Source: Sphingomonas sp. PP-CE-3A-406
GTDB taxonomy: Bacteria > Pseudomonadota > Alphaproteobacteria > Sphingomonadales > Sphingomonadaceae
DNA: 64,000 bases
Direction of reading: 5' to 3'
NCBI RefSeq assembly: GCF_003688625.1
Contig: NZ_RCWY01000003.1
Location: forward strand, 186,001 to 250,000
In this document: one piece after another, positions 20,019-28,689 of the stretch
Position numbering within the stretch: position 1 is the stretch's first letter
Layout of the letters: each line of letters opens with the position of its first letter
The notes under the pieces: generated by a model
Databases searched by the model: none
Seen by the model: the letters and a program-made list of their open reading frames with translations, nothing else
What the model was told of the DNA's origin: nothing
Program-made: the position numbers and the translations under genes

Positions 20019-20071
20019 GTTCTCCCGCGAAGGCGGGAGCCCAGACTGGGCTCCCGCCTTCGCGGGAGAAC
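20019..20071. repeat. Perfect hairpin after gltX
   Basis: An inverted repeat with 24-base arms beginning GTTCTCCCGCGAAGGCGGGA and only a few bases of loop, 33 bases after the gltX stop. Such a stable hairpin could act in transcription termination or protect the 3' end of the mRNA, though no T run follows. Confidence 0.85.
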
Positions 20072-20172
20072 ACGGAAGGGCGGGCTGCGGTGGAATTGAC
20101 CGCAACGGACTATACTGTGCCGACGGTCACTTTGCCCGCGCTCGAAAAAAGCACCGCCCTTCCCTCTTACCA

Positions 20173-20275
20173 CCACCCCGGCGAAGGCCGGGGCCCAATT
20201 GGGGGACGTCGCCAACGGGCGCCACACTCCATTATTCCAACCTTTCCAATTGGGCCCCGGCCTTCGCCGGGGTGG
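20173..20275. repeat. Family A inverted repeat, copy 2
   Basis: A 103-bp element with the same arms as 5772-5875 (CCCCGGCGAAGGCCGGGG plus CCCAATTGG) and an unrelated loop. A truncated arm-like remnant, CCAATTGGGGCCC, follows at about 20328-20340. Together with the hairpin at 20019-20071 it fills most of the 513-bp space between gltX and tonB; the remainder is presumed promoter. Confidence 0.9.
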
Positions 20276-20498
20276 TGCACATGGCCGAAGAATGTGACCG
20301 CCAGCGCAGTACGATAGGTTAGCCGAGCCAATTGGGGCCCACCGGCAGACATCGCCCGAGGACGGCGAAACGAAGTCAATTTACCTTGCCCCAGCACACC
20401 TCCTCCAAACCCCTTGCCCCCAAAATGTAATGATGTACCGTCGCAACCGGCGGTACCTATCTCGCCGCCATCCTCGAGGAGAAGCGAAGGAGACGGTA

Positions 20499-21164
20499 AT
20501 GTACGCGGATCGACTGAACCGGACGGGCGGATTCAATCCCGGGAGCCTCGGCGTCGCGCTGGCGATCAACTGCGCGGTCATCGGAGCCTTGGTCTTCGCA
20601 GCGCCGAACGTGCTGCCGTTCGTGCCCGACAAGCCACTCGTCACCTATGTGCCGTACACCCCGCCGCCGCCGCCCGAGCCAACCCCGCCCGCCGATCCGC
20701 TGATCCGCCAGCAACCGCGCCCTGCCCCGCGGCCCGACGCACCGATCCCGCAGGTACGGACGCAGACGGAGACCGGCTTCACGGTCGTCCCCGATCCGCT
20801 CCCCTACACGCCGCCGATCGGAGTCGAAGGCACTGGCACCGGCACCGTCGCGGTCGATCCGCCGAAACTGCCGCCGCTGTTCGTCCAGCCCGGCATCGAC
20901 CCGCGCTATGCCGCCGATTTCCAGCCGAGCTATCCATCCGAGGAACGCCGCGCCGAACGCGAAGGCAAGGTGGTGGTACGTGTGCTGGTCGGCATCGACG
21001 GTCGCGTAAAGCAGGTCGAGCGAGTCAGCGCGACCACCGACGCGTTCTACCGCGCGACGTTCGACCGCGCGCTGGCGAGATGGCGGTTCAAGCCCGCGAC
21101 ACGCGACGGCGTTCCGGTCGAGGCGTGGCGATCGATGGCGCTGACGTTCGTGCTCCAGAACTGA
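20499..21164 (+). CDS. tonB: Energy transducer TonB
   Basis: A 221-residue inner-membrane protein. A transmembrane helix lies at about residues 15-38 (GVALAINCAVIGALVFAAP), followed by a Pro-rich spacer (YTPPPPPEPTPPADP) and a TonB C-terminal domain (FQPSYPSEERRAEREGKVVVRV to WRSMALTFVLQN). It couples proton-motive force to outer-membrane receptors with ExbBD, which are not in this window. The ATG at 20499 is chosen because of AAGGAG at 20487-20492. It lies upstream of the rib operon but is probably transcribed separately. Confidence 0.93.
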   Translation: MYADRLNRTGGFNPGSLGVALAINCAVIGALVFAAPNVLPFVPDKPLVTYVPYTPPPPPEPTPPADPLIRQQPRPAPRPDAPIPQVRTQTETGFTVVPDPLPYTPPIGVEGTGTGTVAVDPPKLPPLFVQPGIDPRYAADFQPSYPSEERRAEREGKVVVRVLVGIDGRVKQVERVSATTDAFYRATFDRALARWRFKPATRDGVPVEAWRSMALTFVLQN

Positions 21165-21219
21165 AGCTTGCGAGGTGCGGGGCTGGCCTAGCCGGCTCCG
21201 CCCCCCTATCTTGGCGCGC

Positions 21220-21567
21220 ATGGGCTTTTTCAGTCGTTTCACGCCGATCGTCGCCTATCGCGACCTGCGGCTCTTCCTCAGCCAGCGCCGGCCGTACGAG
21301 CTCGTCTTTCTCGTGGCGGCGCTCTGCGTCACCAGCTTCCTGATCTACGCGTTCATGAAGGATTCGTACGTCGAGAAGGAATACCGGCCGAAGATCATCT
21401 ACGTCGAGCAATGGCCCGCGGATCGCACCGATGCGCAGATTATCGCGCAGCAGAAGATCGACGCGCCGATCAAGGCCAAGGCGCTCGCCGAGCAGAAGGC
21501 GCGCGAAGACGCACAGCGCGCGTCGTTCAAGCGGCTGGACGACAAGCTGAAGGCCATGGGAATCTGA
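21220..21567 (+). CDS. Small single-pass membrane protein upstream of ribD
   Basis: A 115-residue protein with one transmembrane helix (YELVFLVAALCVTSFLIYAFM, about residues 27-47) and a charged Lys/Ala/Glu-rich cytoplasmic or periplasmic tail predicted to be helical. No family function is known to me; proteins like it sit in front of ribD in sphingomonads. Its stop overlaps or abuts the likely ribD start, so it is probably co-transcribed with the riboflavin genes. Confidence 0.75.
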   Translation: MGFFSRFTPIVAYRDLRLFLSQRRPYELVFLVAALCVTSFLIYAFMKDSYVEKEYRPKIIYVEQWPADRTDAQIIAQQKIDAPIKAKALAEQKAREDAQRASFKRLDDKLKAMGI

Positions 21568-21587
21568 CCCAGGCGGACGCGCGTTGG

Positions 21588-22547
21588 ATGGGCGCCGCGC
21601 TCGCGCTCGCCGAGCGGGGCCGCGGACGGACCGCGCCCAACCCCAATGTCGGCTGCGTGATCGTGCGCGAAGACCGCGTGGTCGGGCGCGGCTGGACGCA
21701 GGTCGGCGGACGTCCGCATGCCGAGGCGATGGCCTTGGCTGAGGCTGGTGCGAAAGCACGAGGGGCTACGGCTTGCGTGACACTGGAGCCGTGCGCACAT
21801 CGGTCCCCGCGCGGGCCGGCGTGTAGCGACTTGCTGATCGAGGCAGGCATTACGCGTGTCGTTGCCGCCCTCGGAGACCCCGACGCACGAACGGCAGGCC
21901 AGGGTTTTACCCGGCTGGAGGCCGCTGGCATTGCGGTGACGCGGGGTGTTCGTGCGAACGAGGCCCGCCGTTCGATGGCCGGCTTTCTCACCCGGCAAGC
22001 GCTCGGCCGTCCGCACGTCACCCTGAAGCTCGCGACGTCGCTCGACGGCTGCATCGCGATGGCGGACGGGTCGAGTCGCTGGATCACCGGTCCGCAGGCG
22101 CGGATGCATGCGCATCTCGAGCGGAGTCGGCACGACGCGATTCTCGTCGGTCGCGGCACGTACGAGGTAGACGCACCGCGACTCGATGTGCGGCTACCCG
22201 GGCTGGAAGCTCGCGGCCCGATGCGCGTGCTTTTATCTTCGACCGTCCAAGACGTGCCCGGCTGGACCGTCATCGCCGCACCGCACGACATCGCTATGCC
22301 CCCACGCGTCGACCACATCCTCGTCGAAGGCGGCGCGGCCGTAGCGTCGGCGTTCCTCGCGGCCGATCTGGTCGACCGACTCCTCTTCTACCGCGCACCG
22401 ATCCTGATCGGCGGCGGCAATCCCGCACTCCGCGACATCGGCCTTACCGACCTGAGCGCGGCGCATGGCCGCTGGGCAATCGTCGATGCGCGGCAACTTG
22501 GCATGGACCGGCTCGAGGTCTACGAGCGCGAACGAAACGAGGCATAA
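21588..22547 (+). CDS. ribD: Bifunctional diaminohydroxyphosphoribosylaminopyrimidine deaminase/reductase
   Basis: A riboflavin enzyme that deaminates and then reduces the pyrimidine intermediate. The deaminase zinc site is visible as [11 protein letters not shown] and [17 protein letters not shown]; the reductase half begins at [19 protein letters not shown]. The first ATG in frame after the upstream gene is 21588 ([13 protein letters not shown]), but the normally conserved DxRWM segment lies just before it, so translation may really begin at a CTG at 21564 that overlaps the preceding stop (CTGA). From 21588 the protein is 319 residues. Confidence 0.92.
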   Translation: MGAALALAERGRGRTAPNPNVGCVIVREDRVVGRGWTQVGGRPHAEAMALAEAGAKARGATACVTLEPCAHRSPRGPACSDLLIEAGITRVVAALGDPDARTAGQGFTRLEAAGIAVTRGVRANEARRSMAGFLTRQALGRPHVTLKLATSLDGCIAMADGSSRWITGPQARMHAHLERSRHDAILVGRGTYEVDAPRLDVRLPGLEARGPMRVLLSSTVQDVPGWTVIAAPHDIAMPPRVDHILVEGGAAVASAFLAADLVDRLLFYRAPILIGGGNPALRDIGLTDLSAAHGRWAIVDARQLGMDRLEVYERERNEA

Positions 22548-23158
22548 TGTTCACCGGAATCATCACCGACATTGGCACGGTCGCGCGCGTGGAGTCGCCC
22601 GGCGACACGCGGATCATCGTCCGCACCGCCTACGATACCGAAACCGTCGATCTCGGCGCGTCGATTTCGTGCTCGGGCGTCTGCCTGACCGTCGTCGACA
22701 AGGGGCCGAATTGGTTCGCGGTCGACGTCTCGGGCGAGACGATCAGCCGCACCGCCAAGGATCAGTGGACCGAAGGGCGCCAGTTCAACCTCGAACGTGC
22801 GATGAAGCTCGGCGACGAACTCGGCGGCCATATCGTCACGGGCCATGTCGATGGCCTCGGCACCGTCGTGGCTGTGAGCGAGGACGGCGGCTCGCACCGC
22901 GTCACGATCCGCGCCGGCGCCGACATCGCGCCGTTCATCGCCCCCAAGGGTTCGGTCACGATCGACGGCGTCTCGCTCACCGTCAACAGCGTCCGCGACG
23001 TTGATGGACAGGTCGAATTCGGCCTCAACATCATCCCCCACACCTGGGCCGTCACCACACTCGGAACGATCCACGTGGAACAATCGGTCAACATCGAGAT
23101 CGACGTCCTCGCCCGCTACCTCCAAAGAATGGAGCATTACCGTGCCGCTGCCCGCTGA
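22547..23158 (+). CDS. ribE: Riboflavin synthase alpha chain
   Basis: A 203-residue enzyme that dismutates two 6,7-dimethyl-8-ribityllumazines into riboflavin. It has the two lumazine-binding beta-barrel repeats: [16 protein letters not shown] and [15 protein letters not shown] begin the two halves, and CSGVCLTV and IDGVSLTVN are the paired ligand-binding segments. Its start overlaps the ribD stop (TAATG) and its end overlaps ribBX by 17 bases. Confidence 0.96.
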   Translation: MFTGIITDIGTVARVESPGDTRIIVRTAYDTETVDLGASISCSGVCLTVVDKGPNWFAVDVSGETISRTAKDQWTEGRQFNLERAMKLGDELGGHIVTGHVDGLGTVVAVSEDGGSHRVTIRAGADIAPFIAPKGSVTIDGVSLTVNSVRDVDGQVEFGLNIIPHTWAVTTLGTIHVEQSVNIEIDVLARYLQRMEHYRAAAR

Positions 23159-24296
23159 GCTCGCCCGTCTGAAGCATGGGTATCTCTCCAGCCCGGAAGA
23201 GATCATCGACGAGGCGCGCAACGGCCGGATGTTCATCCTGGTCGACGACGAGGATCGCGAGAACGAGGGCGACCTCGTCATCCCCGCGCAGATGGCGACG
23301 CCGGAGAAGATCAACTTCATGGCCAAGCACGGCCGTGGCCTGATCTGCCTCGCGCTGACCAGGGAGCGCACCGAGGAGCTTGGGCTCGAGCTGATGAGCC
23401 GCAACAACGGCACGCGGCACGAGACCGCGTTCACCGTGTCGATCGAGGCGCTCGAGGGTGTCACCACCGGTATCTCGGCCGCCGATCGCGCGCGCACGAT
23501 CGCGGTCGCCGTCGATGCGACCAAGGGCAAGCCGGATATCGTTACCCCCGGCCACGTCTTCCCGCTGGTCGCGCGCGACGGCGGCGTGCTGATCCGTGCT
23601 GGGCATACCGAGGCTGCGGTCGACGTCGCGCGGCTTGCCGGGCTCAACCCCTCGGGCGTGATCTGCGAGATCATGAACGAGGACGGCACGATGGCGCGGA
23701 TGGACGACCTCGTCACCTTCGCGCAGTTCCACAACGTCAAGATCGGCACGATCCGCGACCTGATCGCGTATCGCCGCCGCCACGATCACCTCGTCGAGAA
23801 GCGCGCCGAGGCGAAGTTCACCTCCGAATGGGGTGGCGACTGGAGCGCGCTGACGTTCTGGAACAAGGCGACCGGCACCGAGCAGGTCGCGCTGGTCAAG
23901 GGCAAGATCGACCCCGCCAAGCCGACGCTGGTCCGCATGCACGCGCTGTCGCCGTTCGCGGATATCTTCGGCGAATCGGGTGATCGCGGCCGGATCCTCG
24001 CACGCTCGATGCAGATGATCGCGGACGAGGGCGCGGGCGTGATCGTCGTCATCAACCGTCCGCGCAGCAACACCTTCACCTCCGCGGTGATGAAGAAGGC
24101 GGGTGCGGAGATTACCCCGGACATGGAGGAACTGCGCGACTACGGCGTCGGCGCGATGATCCTGACTGAACTCGGCGTCCACGACATGGTGCTGATCACC
24201 AACACGCATCACACGCTGGTCGGCCTCGACGGCTACGGCCTGTCGATCGTCGGCGAGCGCCCGATCGCGTCCCTGAACACGGAAAAGAGCAACTGA
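23142..24296 (+). CDS. ribB: 3,4-dihydroxy-2-butanone-4-phosphate synthase with degenerate RibA-like domain (RibBX)
   Basis: A 384-residue protein starting at a GTG after AATGGAG. Residues 1-about 205 are the RibB domain: [28 protein letters not shown] and [14 protein letters not shown] are present, so it should convert ribulose 5-phosphate to dihydroxybutanone phosphate. The C-terminal half is related to GTP cyclohydrolase II but has [20 protein letters not shown] where RibA has its zinc-binding cysteines, so cyclohydrolase activity is unlikely. This matches the RibBX type described in other proteobacteria, and a separate RibA should exist elsewhere. Confidence 0.93.
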   Translation: MPLPAELARLKHGYLSSPEEIIDEARNGRMFILVDDEDRENEGDLVIPAQMATPEKINFMAKHGRGLICLALTRERTEELGLELMSRNNGTRHETAFTVSIEALEGVTTGISAADRARTIAVAVDATKGKPDIVTPGHVFPLVARDGGVLIRAGHTEAAVDVARLAGLNPSGVICEIMNEDGTMARMDDLVTFAQFHNVKIGTIRDLIAYRRRHDHLVEKRAEAKFTSEWGGDWSALTFWNKATGTEQVALVKGKIDPAKPTLVRMHALSPFADIFGESGDRGRILARSMQMIADEGAGVIVVINRPRSNTFTSAVMKKAGAEITPDMEELRDYGVGAMILTELGVHDMVLITNTHHTLVGLDGYGLSIVGERPIASLNTEKSN

Positions 24297-24718
24297 TGGC
24301 GCATCTCCTCATTGTCGAAGCCCGGTTCTACGATCACCTCAACGATCTGTTGGTCGAAGGTGCGAAGGCCGCGATCGAAGCCGCCGGCCATACGCACGAG
24401 ACGATCACCGTACCGGGCGCGCTCGAAGTCCCCGGCGCGATCGCGCTGGCGGCCGAGAGCGAGACGTTCGACGCCTATGTCGCGCTGGGCGTCGTGATCC
24501 GCGGCGAGACCTATCATTTCGAGATCGTCGCGGGCGAGAGCGCACGCGGGATCATGCAGCTGACGATGGACGGCCTGCCGATCGGCAACGGCATCCTGAC
24601 CACCGAGAACGAAGCGCAGGCGTTAACGCGTGCGAAGCCCACCGAAGGCGACAAGGGCGGTGGCGCGGCGAATGCGGCGCTGGCGATGCTGGCGCTCAAG
24701 GACCGCTTCATCGCATGA
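24296..24718 (+). CDS. ribH: 6,7-dimethyl-8-ribityllumazine synthase
   Basis: A 140-residue enzyme joining the RibD product (after dephosphorylation) and the RibB product into lumazine. It shows [14 protein letters not shown] near the start, [11 protein letters not shown], the catalytic [14 protein letters not shown] segment and [12 protein letters not shown]. Its start overlaps the ribBX stop (TGATG). With ribD, ribE and ribBX this gives every riboflavin step except RibA and the phosphatase. Confidence 0.96.
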   Translation: MAHLLIVEARFYDHLNDLLVEGAKAAIEAAGHTHETITVPGALEVPGAIALAAESETFDAYVALGVVIRGETYHFEIVAGESARGIMQLTMDGLPIGNGILTTENEAQALTRAKPTEGDKGGGAANAALAMLALKDRFIA

Positions 24719-25260
24719 CCGCGCCGGTGCTCCTGACGGAGCGCCTGTTGCTCCGGCCCTTGGGACCGGAGGATGCCGAGGCATGGTACGCGTTCCACGC
24801 CGATCCCGTCACGATGCGCCATCTCGGCGGCGTTCAGTCGCGTAGCGTCGCCTGGCGTGGGCTGTGCGCGATGGCGGGCGCGTGGAGCATTCGCGGCTTC
24901 TCGATGTTCGCGGTGACGCGACGCGATACCGGCGAATGGATCGGCCGCGTCGGTCCGTGGCAGCCCGAAGACTGGCCGGGCACGGAGATCGGCTGGGGAC
25001 TGGCATCGCAGTTCGCGGGTCACGGGTTCGCGCGCGAGGCTGCGACGGCGACGATCGACTATGCGGTGGATGTGCTCGGCTGGACCGACATCATCCACAC
25101 CATCGCACCGGACAACGCCGAGTCGATCGCGCTTGCGCAACGGCTCGGGTCGACCAACCGCGGCCCAACGACACTCCCCCCGCCGCTCGAAGCGCTGCCG
25201 GTGGACGATTGGGGCCAGAGCGCCGCTGACTGGCGAGCGCGGAGAGCAAGGCATGGGTGA
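24715..25260 (+). CDS. GNAT family N-acetyltransferase
   Basis: A 181-residue RimJ/RimL-type acetyltransferase: [26 protein letters not shown] at the start, [20 protein letters not shown] for acetyl-CoA binding, and [20 protein letters not shown] at the end of the fold. The acceptor is unknown. It overlaps ribH by four bases (ATGA), so it is expressed with the rib operon although no link to riboflavin is evident. Confidence 0.9.
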   Translation: MTAPVLLTERLLLRPLGPEDAEAWYAFHADPVTMRHLGGVQSRSVAWRGLCAMAGAWSIRGFSMFAVTRRDTGEWIGRVGPWQPEDWPGTEIGWGLASQFAGHGFAREAATATIDYAVDVLGWTDIIHTIAPDNAESIALAQRLGSTNRGPTTLPPPLEALPVDDWGQSAADWRARRARHG

Positions 25261-25453
25261 CGTAGTCAATCTGCGCCTCGTTCGAAAGCAGCGGACTCGC
25301 GAAATGGCTTCGTCGAAGGCGGATCAGAACCGCATCCTGTTCGGGCGGACGGCGTCGGAGAAGGCAGTGGACGCTGCTGTGAAGGCCCGGACCGAGAAGA
25401 CGCTCGACGGTGCGCGGCGCGATGATCGCAAGCCCGACACACCTATCACATAA
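25253..25453 (+). CDS. DUF4169 family protein
   Basis: A 66-residue, highly charged protein. [17 protein letters not shown] followed by NRILFGRTASEKA and TLDGARRDD is the DUF4169 pattern found in alphaproteobacteria; its function is unknown. The start overlaps the GNAT gene by eight bases, making it the last gene of the rib transcription unit. An AGAGCAAGG segment serves as ribosome binding site. Confidence 0.85.
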   Translation: MGDVVNLRLVRKQRTREMASSKADQNRILFGRTASEKAVDAAVKARTEKTLDGARRDDRKPDTPIT

Positions 25454-25552
25454 TCTCACCCTTCCCTCGGTGAAGACGACGGCCTCGCGCTGACCCGACG
25501 CCGGAACGTCACGCCCCCCGCGCCGTTATGCCCCCGTAACAAAGGGGCTGTC

Positions 25553-26368
25553 ATGATCTCGGATGCGAATGCGACATTGCTCGCCAAGCTCGGCTTTGCC
25601 GCGCGCGGCGTGGTGTACCTGCTGGTCGGGTGGTTCGCGGTCGATGCCGCACTCCGCGGGGGCAGGATCGCCGACAACCAGGGCGCGATCGGGTCGATCG
25701 CGGACGAGGCGTTCGGGCCGGTGCTGCTCGCGATCGTCGCCGCCGGCCTGCTCGGCTACGCGGTCTGGCGCCTGACCGAGGCGGCGGCCAATCCGGAGCA
25801 GATCGGCAGCGACGTCAAGGGTAGCCTCAAGCGGATCGGTCACGTCGTCAGCGGTATCGCGCACCTGATCCTCGCCTGGACCGCCGCGAAGCTTGCGATG
25901 AAGACCGGATCGCGCGACGCCGCCGTCTCGCCCGGCGACGAGAGCGCGCGCGACTGGACCGCGTTGCTGCTCGACCAGCCGGCCGGGCGCGTTCTGGTCG
26001 GCGCGGTCGCAGTCGGGATCCTCGTTGCGGCGTTCCAGCAGGCGCAGAAGGCGTGGCGCGGCGACTTCATCCACGACCTGCGCGGCGACGCCCCCGCCCC
26101 CGGTTACGTCTGCACGATGGGCCGGATCGGCTATGGCGCGCGCGCGCTCGTGTTCCTGATCGTCGCCGGATTGTTCGCGCTGGCAGCCTGGACCGCGCAT
26201 GCGAGCGACGCGGGCGGCGTCGCGGAGGCACTGGAGCGGCTGCAATCGCAACCGGGCGGCACGTGGTTGCTCGCGCTGACCGGGATCGGGCTGGCGCTGT
26301 TCGGTGCCTACAGCTTGGTCGAGGCGCGATTCCGGCGGATCCACGTCGATCTTCCGGGTACCAACTAA
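25553..26368 (+). CDS. DUF1206 membrane protein
   Basis: A 271-residue protein with about six transmembrane helices in three similar pairs. Each pair starts with a (G/A)RxG(Y/F)(G/A)ARGxVY-like segment: KLGFAARGVVYLLVGWFA, KRIGHVVSGIAHLILAWTA and GRIGYGARALVFLIVAGLFA. This triplicated arrangement is characteristic of DUF1206. Function is unknown. It is probably a single-gene unit. Confidence 0.88.
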   Translation: MISDANATLLAKLGFAARGVVYLLVGWFAVDAALRGGRIADNQGAIGSIADEAFGPVLLAIVAAGLLGYAVWRLTEAAANPEQIGSDVKGSLKRIGHVVSGIAHLILAWTAAKLAMKTGSRDAAVSPGDESARDWTALLLDQPAGRVLVGAVAVGILVAAFQQAQKAWRGDFIHDLRGDAPAPGYVCTMGRIGYGARALVFLIVAGLFALAAWTAHASDAGGVAEALERLQSQPGGTWLLALTGIGLALFGAYSLVEARFRRIHVDLPGTN

Positions 26369-26416
26369 AGTGAAAGATAACATATCGTTAAGGTACCGGC
26401 GTTACCGGGGATGAAT

Positions 26417-26791
26417 ATGTACACGATCACCTTCGACGTTCCGAGCAAGACGCTCACCATCGTCACCGAAGGGTTCTGGTCGGTAGCGACCACCGCGGCA
26501 TTCTCCGCCGAGCTGCTCGCGCGCGGTACGGCGGCCCGGCTGTATCATGGTCGGTTCGTCGTGCTGGCCGACCTGCGCAAGGCGGCGATCCAGCCGTTGA
26601 AGGTCGTCGATGCGCTGGAGGCGATGATGCCCAAGGCGCTCAAGGTGACGTCGGCACCGATCGCGGCGGTCGTCGCGTCGCATCTGGCGAAGCTCCAGAC
26701 CGAACGCTATCTGAAGGCCGAGAACTGCCGGACGTTCCTCGACATCGACGAAGCGAAGGCGTGGCTGGCCGGGGATCGTACCGCCACCTGA
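26417..26791 (+). CDS. Hypothetical protein, STAS/SEC14-like fold possible
   Basis: A 124-residue cytoplasmic protein with alternating strands and helices (MYTITFDVPSKTLTIVTEGFW, then VVLADLRKAAIQPLKVVDALEAM). The pattern resembles small STAS/SEC14-type proteins of alphaproteobacteria, but I see no diagnostic motif. The ATG at 26417 follows CGGGGA with good spacing; an ATG at 26411 is also in frame. Confidence 0.7.
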   Translation: MYTITFDVPSKTLTIVTEGFWSVATTAAFSAELLARGTAARLYHGRFVVLADLRKAAIQPLKVVDALEAMMPKALKVTSAPIAAVVASHLAKLQTERYLKAENCRTFLDIDEAKAWLAGDRTAT

Positions 26792-26794
26792 CTC

Positions 26795-27289
26795 CTAGTC
26801 CTGCGGGGCCGTTTCCAGCAACGCCGCCTCGACCTCTTCGATCGCGATGCCGAACGCGCCGGCAAGCCCCGCCACCGACGCGCCGCGATCGGCGAGCGTG
26901 CGGATCCGCGCGGTGTCGACGATCGTCTTGTAGCTACGCGTGTCGCGGTCGGTCTTCGATTCCGCGCCGCTGCGCGCTAGCGCGCCCGAGCGGCGGCGTT
27001 TGGAAATCTTCAACGCCTCGACATCGTTGGTCGGCGGCGCATCGAGCCGCGCCTTGATCCGCTGATCCTCTTCGATACGCCGGCTTTCGCGGGCGCGTTC
27101 GCGTTCCTGGGACTGGAGATCGCGTTGTGCGGCACGCGATTCGGATCGCTGTTCGGACGCGGCAAGCCGCTCCTTCGCGCGCTGCTCGCGGCCGTTGGCA
27201 CGCTCCTCCGCGCGCTTTGCGGCCCGGTCGGCGGTGCCGGGCATGAGCGGCCCCGTTCCCCTGCCGCCACTCGGCCAGCCGTCGGTCAT
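26795..27289 (-). CDS. Hypothetical charged protein with coiled-coil and HTH-like tail
   Basis: A 164-residue protein. Residues about 20-85 are extremely Arg/Glu/Ala-rich (AAKRAEERANGREQRAKERL) and predicted helical or coiled-coil. The last 45 residues (ARIRTLADRGASVAGLAGAF) look like a resolvase-type helix-turn-helix. No catalytic domain is seen. The start at 27289 (MTDGWPSGGRG) is chosen; the frame stays open to 27391. It may bind DNA, but this is only inferred from the tail. Confidence 0.65.
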   Translation of the reverse strand: MTDGWPSGGRGTGPLMPGTADRAAKRAEERANGREQRAKERLAASEQRSESRAAQRDLQSQERERARESRRIEEDQRIKARLDAPPTNDVEALKISKRRRSGALARSGAESKTDRDTRSYKTIVDTARIRTLADRGASVAGLAGAFGIAIEEVEAALLETAPQD

Positions 27290-27399
27290 CACACATCCTG
27301 TCACCGGTGCGCCACCAGTGACGCGGAAGCGCGCTGCTAAGCGATGGCAGCGCGGGTGACTAGGCCGAGGATCACATTGAATGGCGAGCAACCAGCTTC

Positions 27400-27502
27400 G
27401 TCATGCCGGGCTTGTTCCGGCATCCACCCTTCCGCAAAATCGATGGGATCGATCGTGCGGAGCAGTGGGCCCCGGAACAAGCCCGGGGTGACGGGGTGGT
27501 TT
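27400..27502. repeat. Family F inverted repeat
   Basis: A paired-hairpin element with ends CGTCATGCCGGGCTTGTTCC and GGAACAAGCCCGGGGTGACG around about 60 bases that include ATCGATGGGATCGAT. It lies between the convergent-side ends of the charged hypothetical and the ene-reductase gene. Only one copy is in this window. Confidence 0.75.
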
Positions 27503-27549
27503 GGGCAATCCGGGCGGATCAACGCTCGACGTCGATCCGCCTTGAAAGC

Positions 27550-28638
27550 TTAGGCGTTGGCGGTCTCGAGCGCGGGGTAGTCGATGTAGCCCTCGGGACC
27601 CTGGCTGTACCACGTCTTCGCATCGTCCTTCGCGAGCGGCGCGCCGGTGCGCAGGCGCTCGGGGAGGTCGGGGTTGGCGATGAACGTGCGACCGAAGGTG
27701 ATCGCGTCCGCATTGCCCGAATCGAGCTCGGCCTGTGCCTCCTCGACGGTCGTGTAGTCCGAGTTCACGATGAGCACGCCCTTGAACACTTTCCGGATCG
27801 CCGGGCTGAGCTTCGGTACGTCGGTCTTGCCGAAGGTGCCGTCGGGGCCGGGCTCGCGCAGTTCGAGGAACGCGATGCCGAGGTCGGACAGCGCCTTCGC
27901 CGCTGCGGTGAACAACGCCTCGGGGTTGCTGTCGTCGACACCCTGCGAGTCACCGTTCGGCGACAGGCGGACGCTGACGCGGTCAGCCCCTGCGACCGAG
28001 ATCACGCGCTCGGCGACTTCACGGAGCAGGCGGACGCGGTTCTCGATTCCGCCACCATATTCGTCGGTGCGGAAGTTCGCGTTGTCGCGCAGGAACTGGT
28101 CGATCAGATAGCCGTTCGCCGCGTGAATCTGCACACCGTCAAAGCCGGCCGCGAGTGCGTTCTTCGTCGCCAGCTCGTAGTCGGCCAGCAAACGCGGGAT
28201 CTCGTTGGTCTCGAGCGGACGCGCGACCTCGAAATCCTTCTTGCCCTCGAACGTGTGCGCCTGGCCTTCGGTCGCGGTGGCCGACGACGACACCGGCTGC
28301 GTCTCGTACACCGACGAATGGCCCTGGCGACCCATGTGCCACAGCTGCGCGACGATCCGGCCACCAGCAGCATGGACCGAGTCGGTGACGGGCTTCCAGG
28401 CGGCGACCTGCGCATCGGTCCACAGGCCCGGCGCGAACGGCCAGCCAAGACCTTCACGGCTGATGCCGGTGGCTTCCGAGATGATCAGGCCGGCGCTCGC
28501 ACGCTGCGTGTAATACTCGACCATGATATCGGTCGGCACCGCATCCCTGTCGGCACGCCCGCGGGTGAGCGGCGCCATGATGATGCGGTTCGGCGCTTCG
28601 ACGGCACCAAGGGTAATCGGATCGAAAAGGCTAGGCAT
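27550..28638 (-). CDS. Old Yellow Enzyme family alkene reductase
   Basis: A 362-residue FMN-dependent ene-reductase. SLFDPITLGAVEAPNRIIMAPLTRGRAD is the OYE start, QLWHMGRQGH and IHAANGYLIDQFLRD contain the substrate-binding (H/N) and FMN contacts, and EYGGGIENRVRLLREV and ITFGRTFIANPDLPERL complete the barrel. Family members reduce activated C=C bonds or nitro-esters using NAD(P)H. It is similar in size to NemA. Apparently monocistronic. Confidence 0.95.
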   Translation of the reverse strand: MPSLFDPITLGAVEAPNRIIMAPLTRGRADRDAVPTDIMVEYYTQRASAGLIISEATGISREGLGWPFAPGLWTDAQVAAWKPVTDSVHAAGGRIVAQLWHMGRQGHSSVYETQPVSSSATATEGQAHTFEGKKDFEVARPLETNEIPRLLADYELATKNALAAGFDGVQIHAANGYLIDQFLRDNANFRTDEYGGGIENRVRLLREVAERVISVAGADRVSVRLSPNGDSQGVDDSNPEALFTAAAKALSDLGIAFLELREPGPDGTFGKTDVPKLSPAIRKVFKGVLIVNSDYTTVEEAQAELDSGNADAITFGRTFIANPDLPERLRTGAPLAKDDAKTWYSQGPEGYIDYPALETANA

Positions 28639-28689
28639 GGAAGCTCCTTATTGGCCTGACGGGCGGAAGATAGGAGGCTACAGGGCGGC

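Noticed and set aside
21165..22547. FMN riboswitch controlling the rib operon
   Set aside because: The spaces before the small membrane protein gene and between rib genes are too short, and no conserved RFN-element blocks are present.
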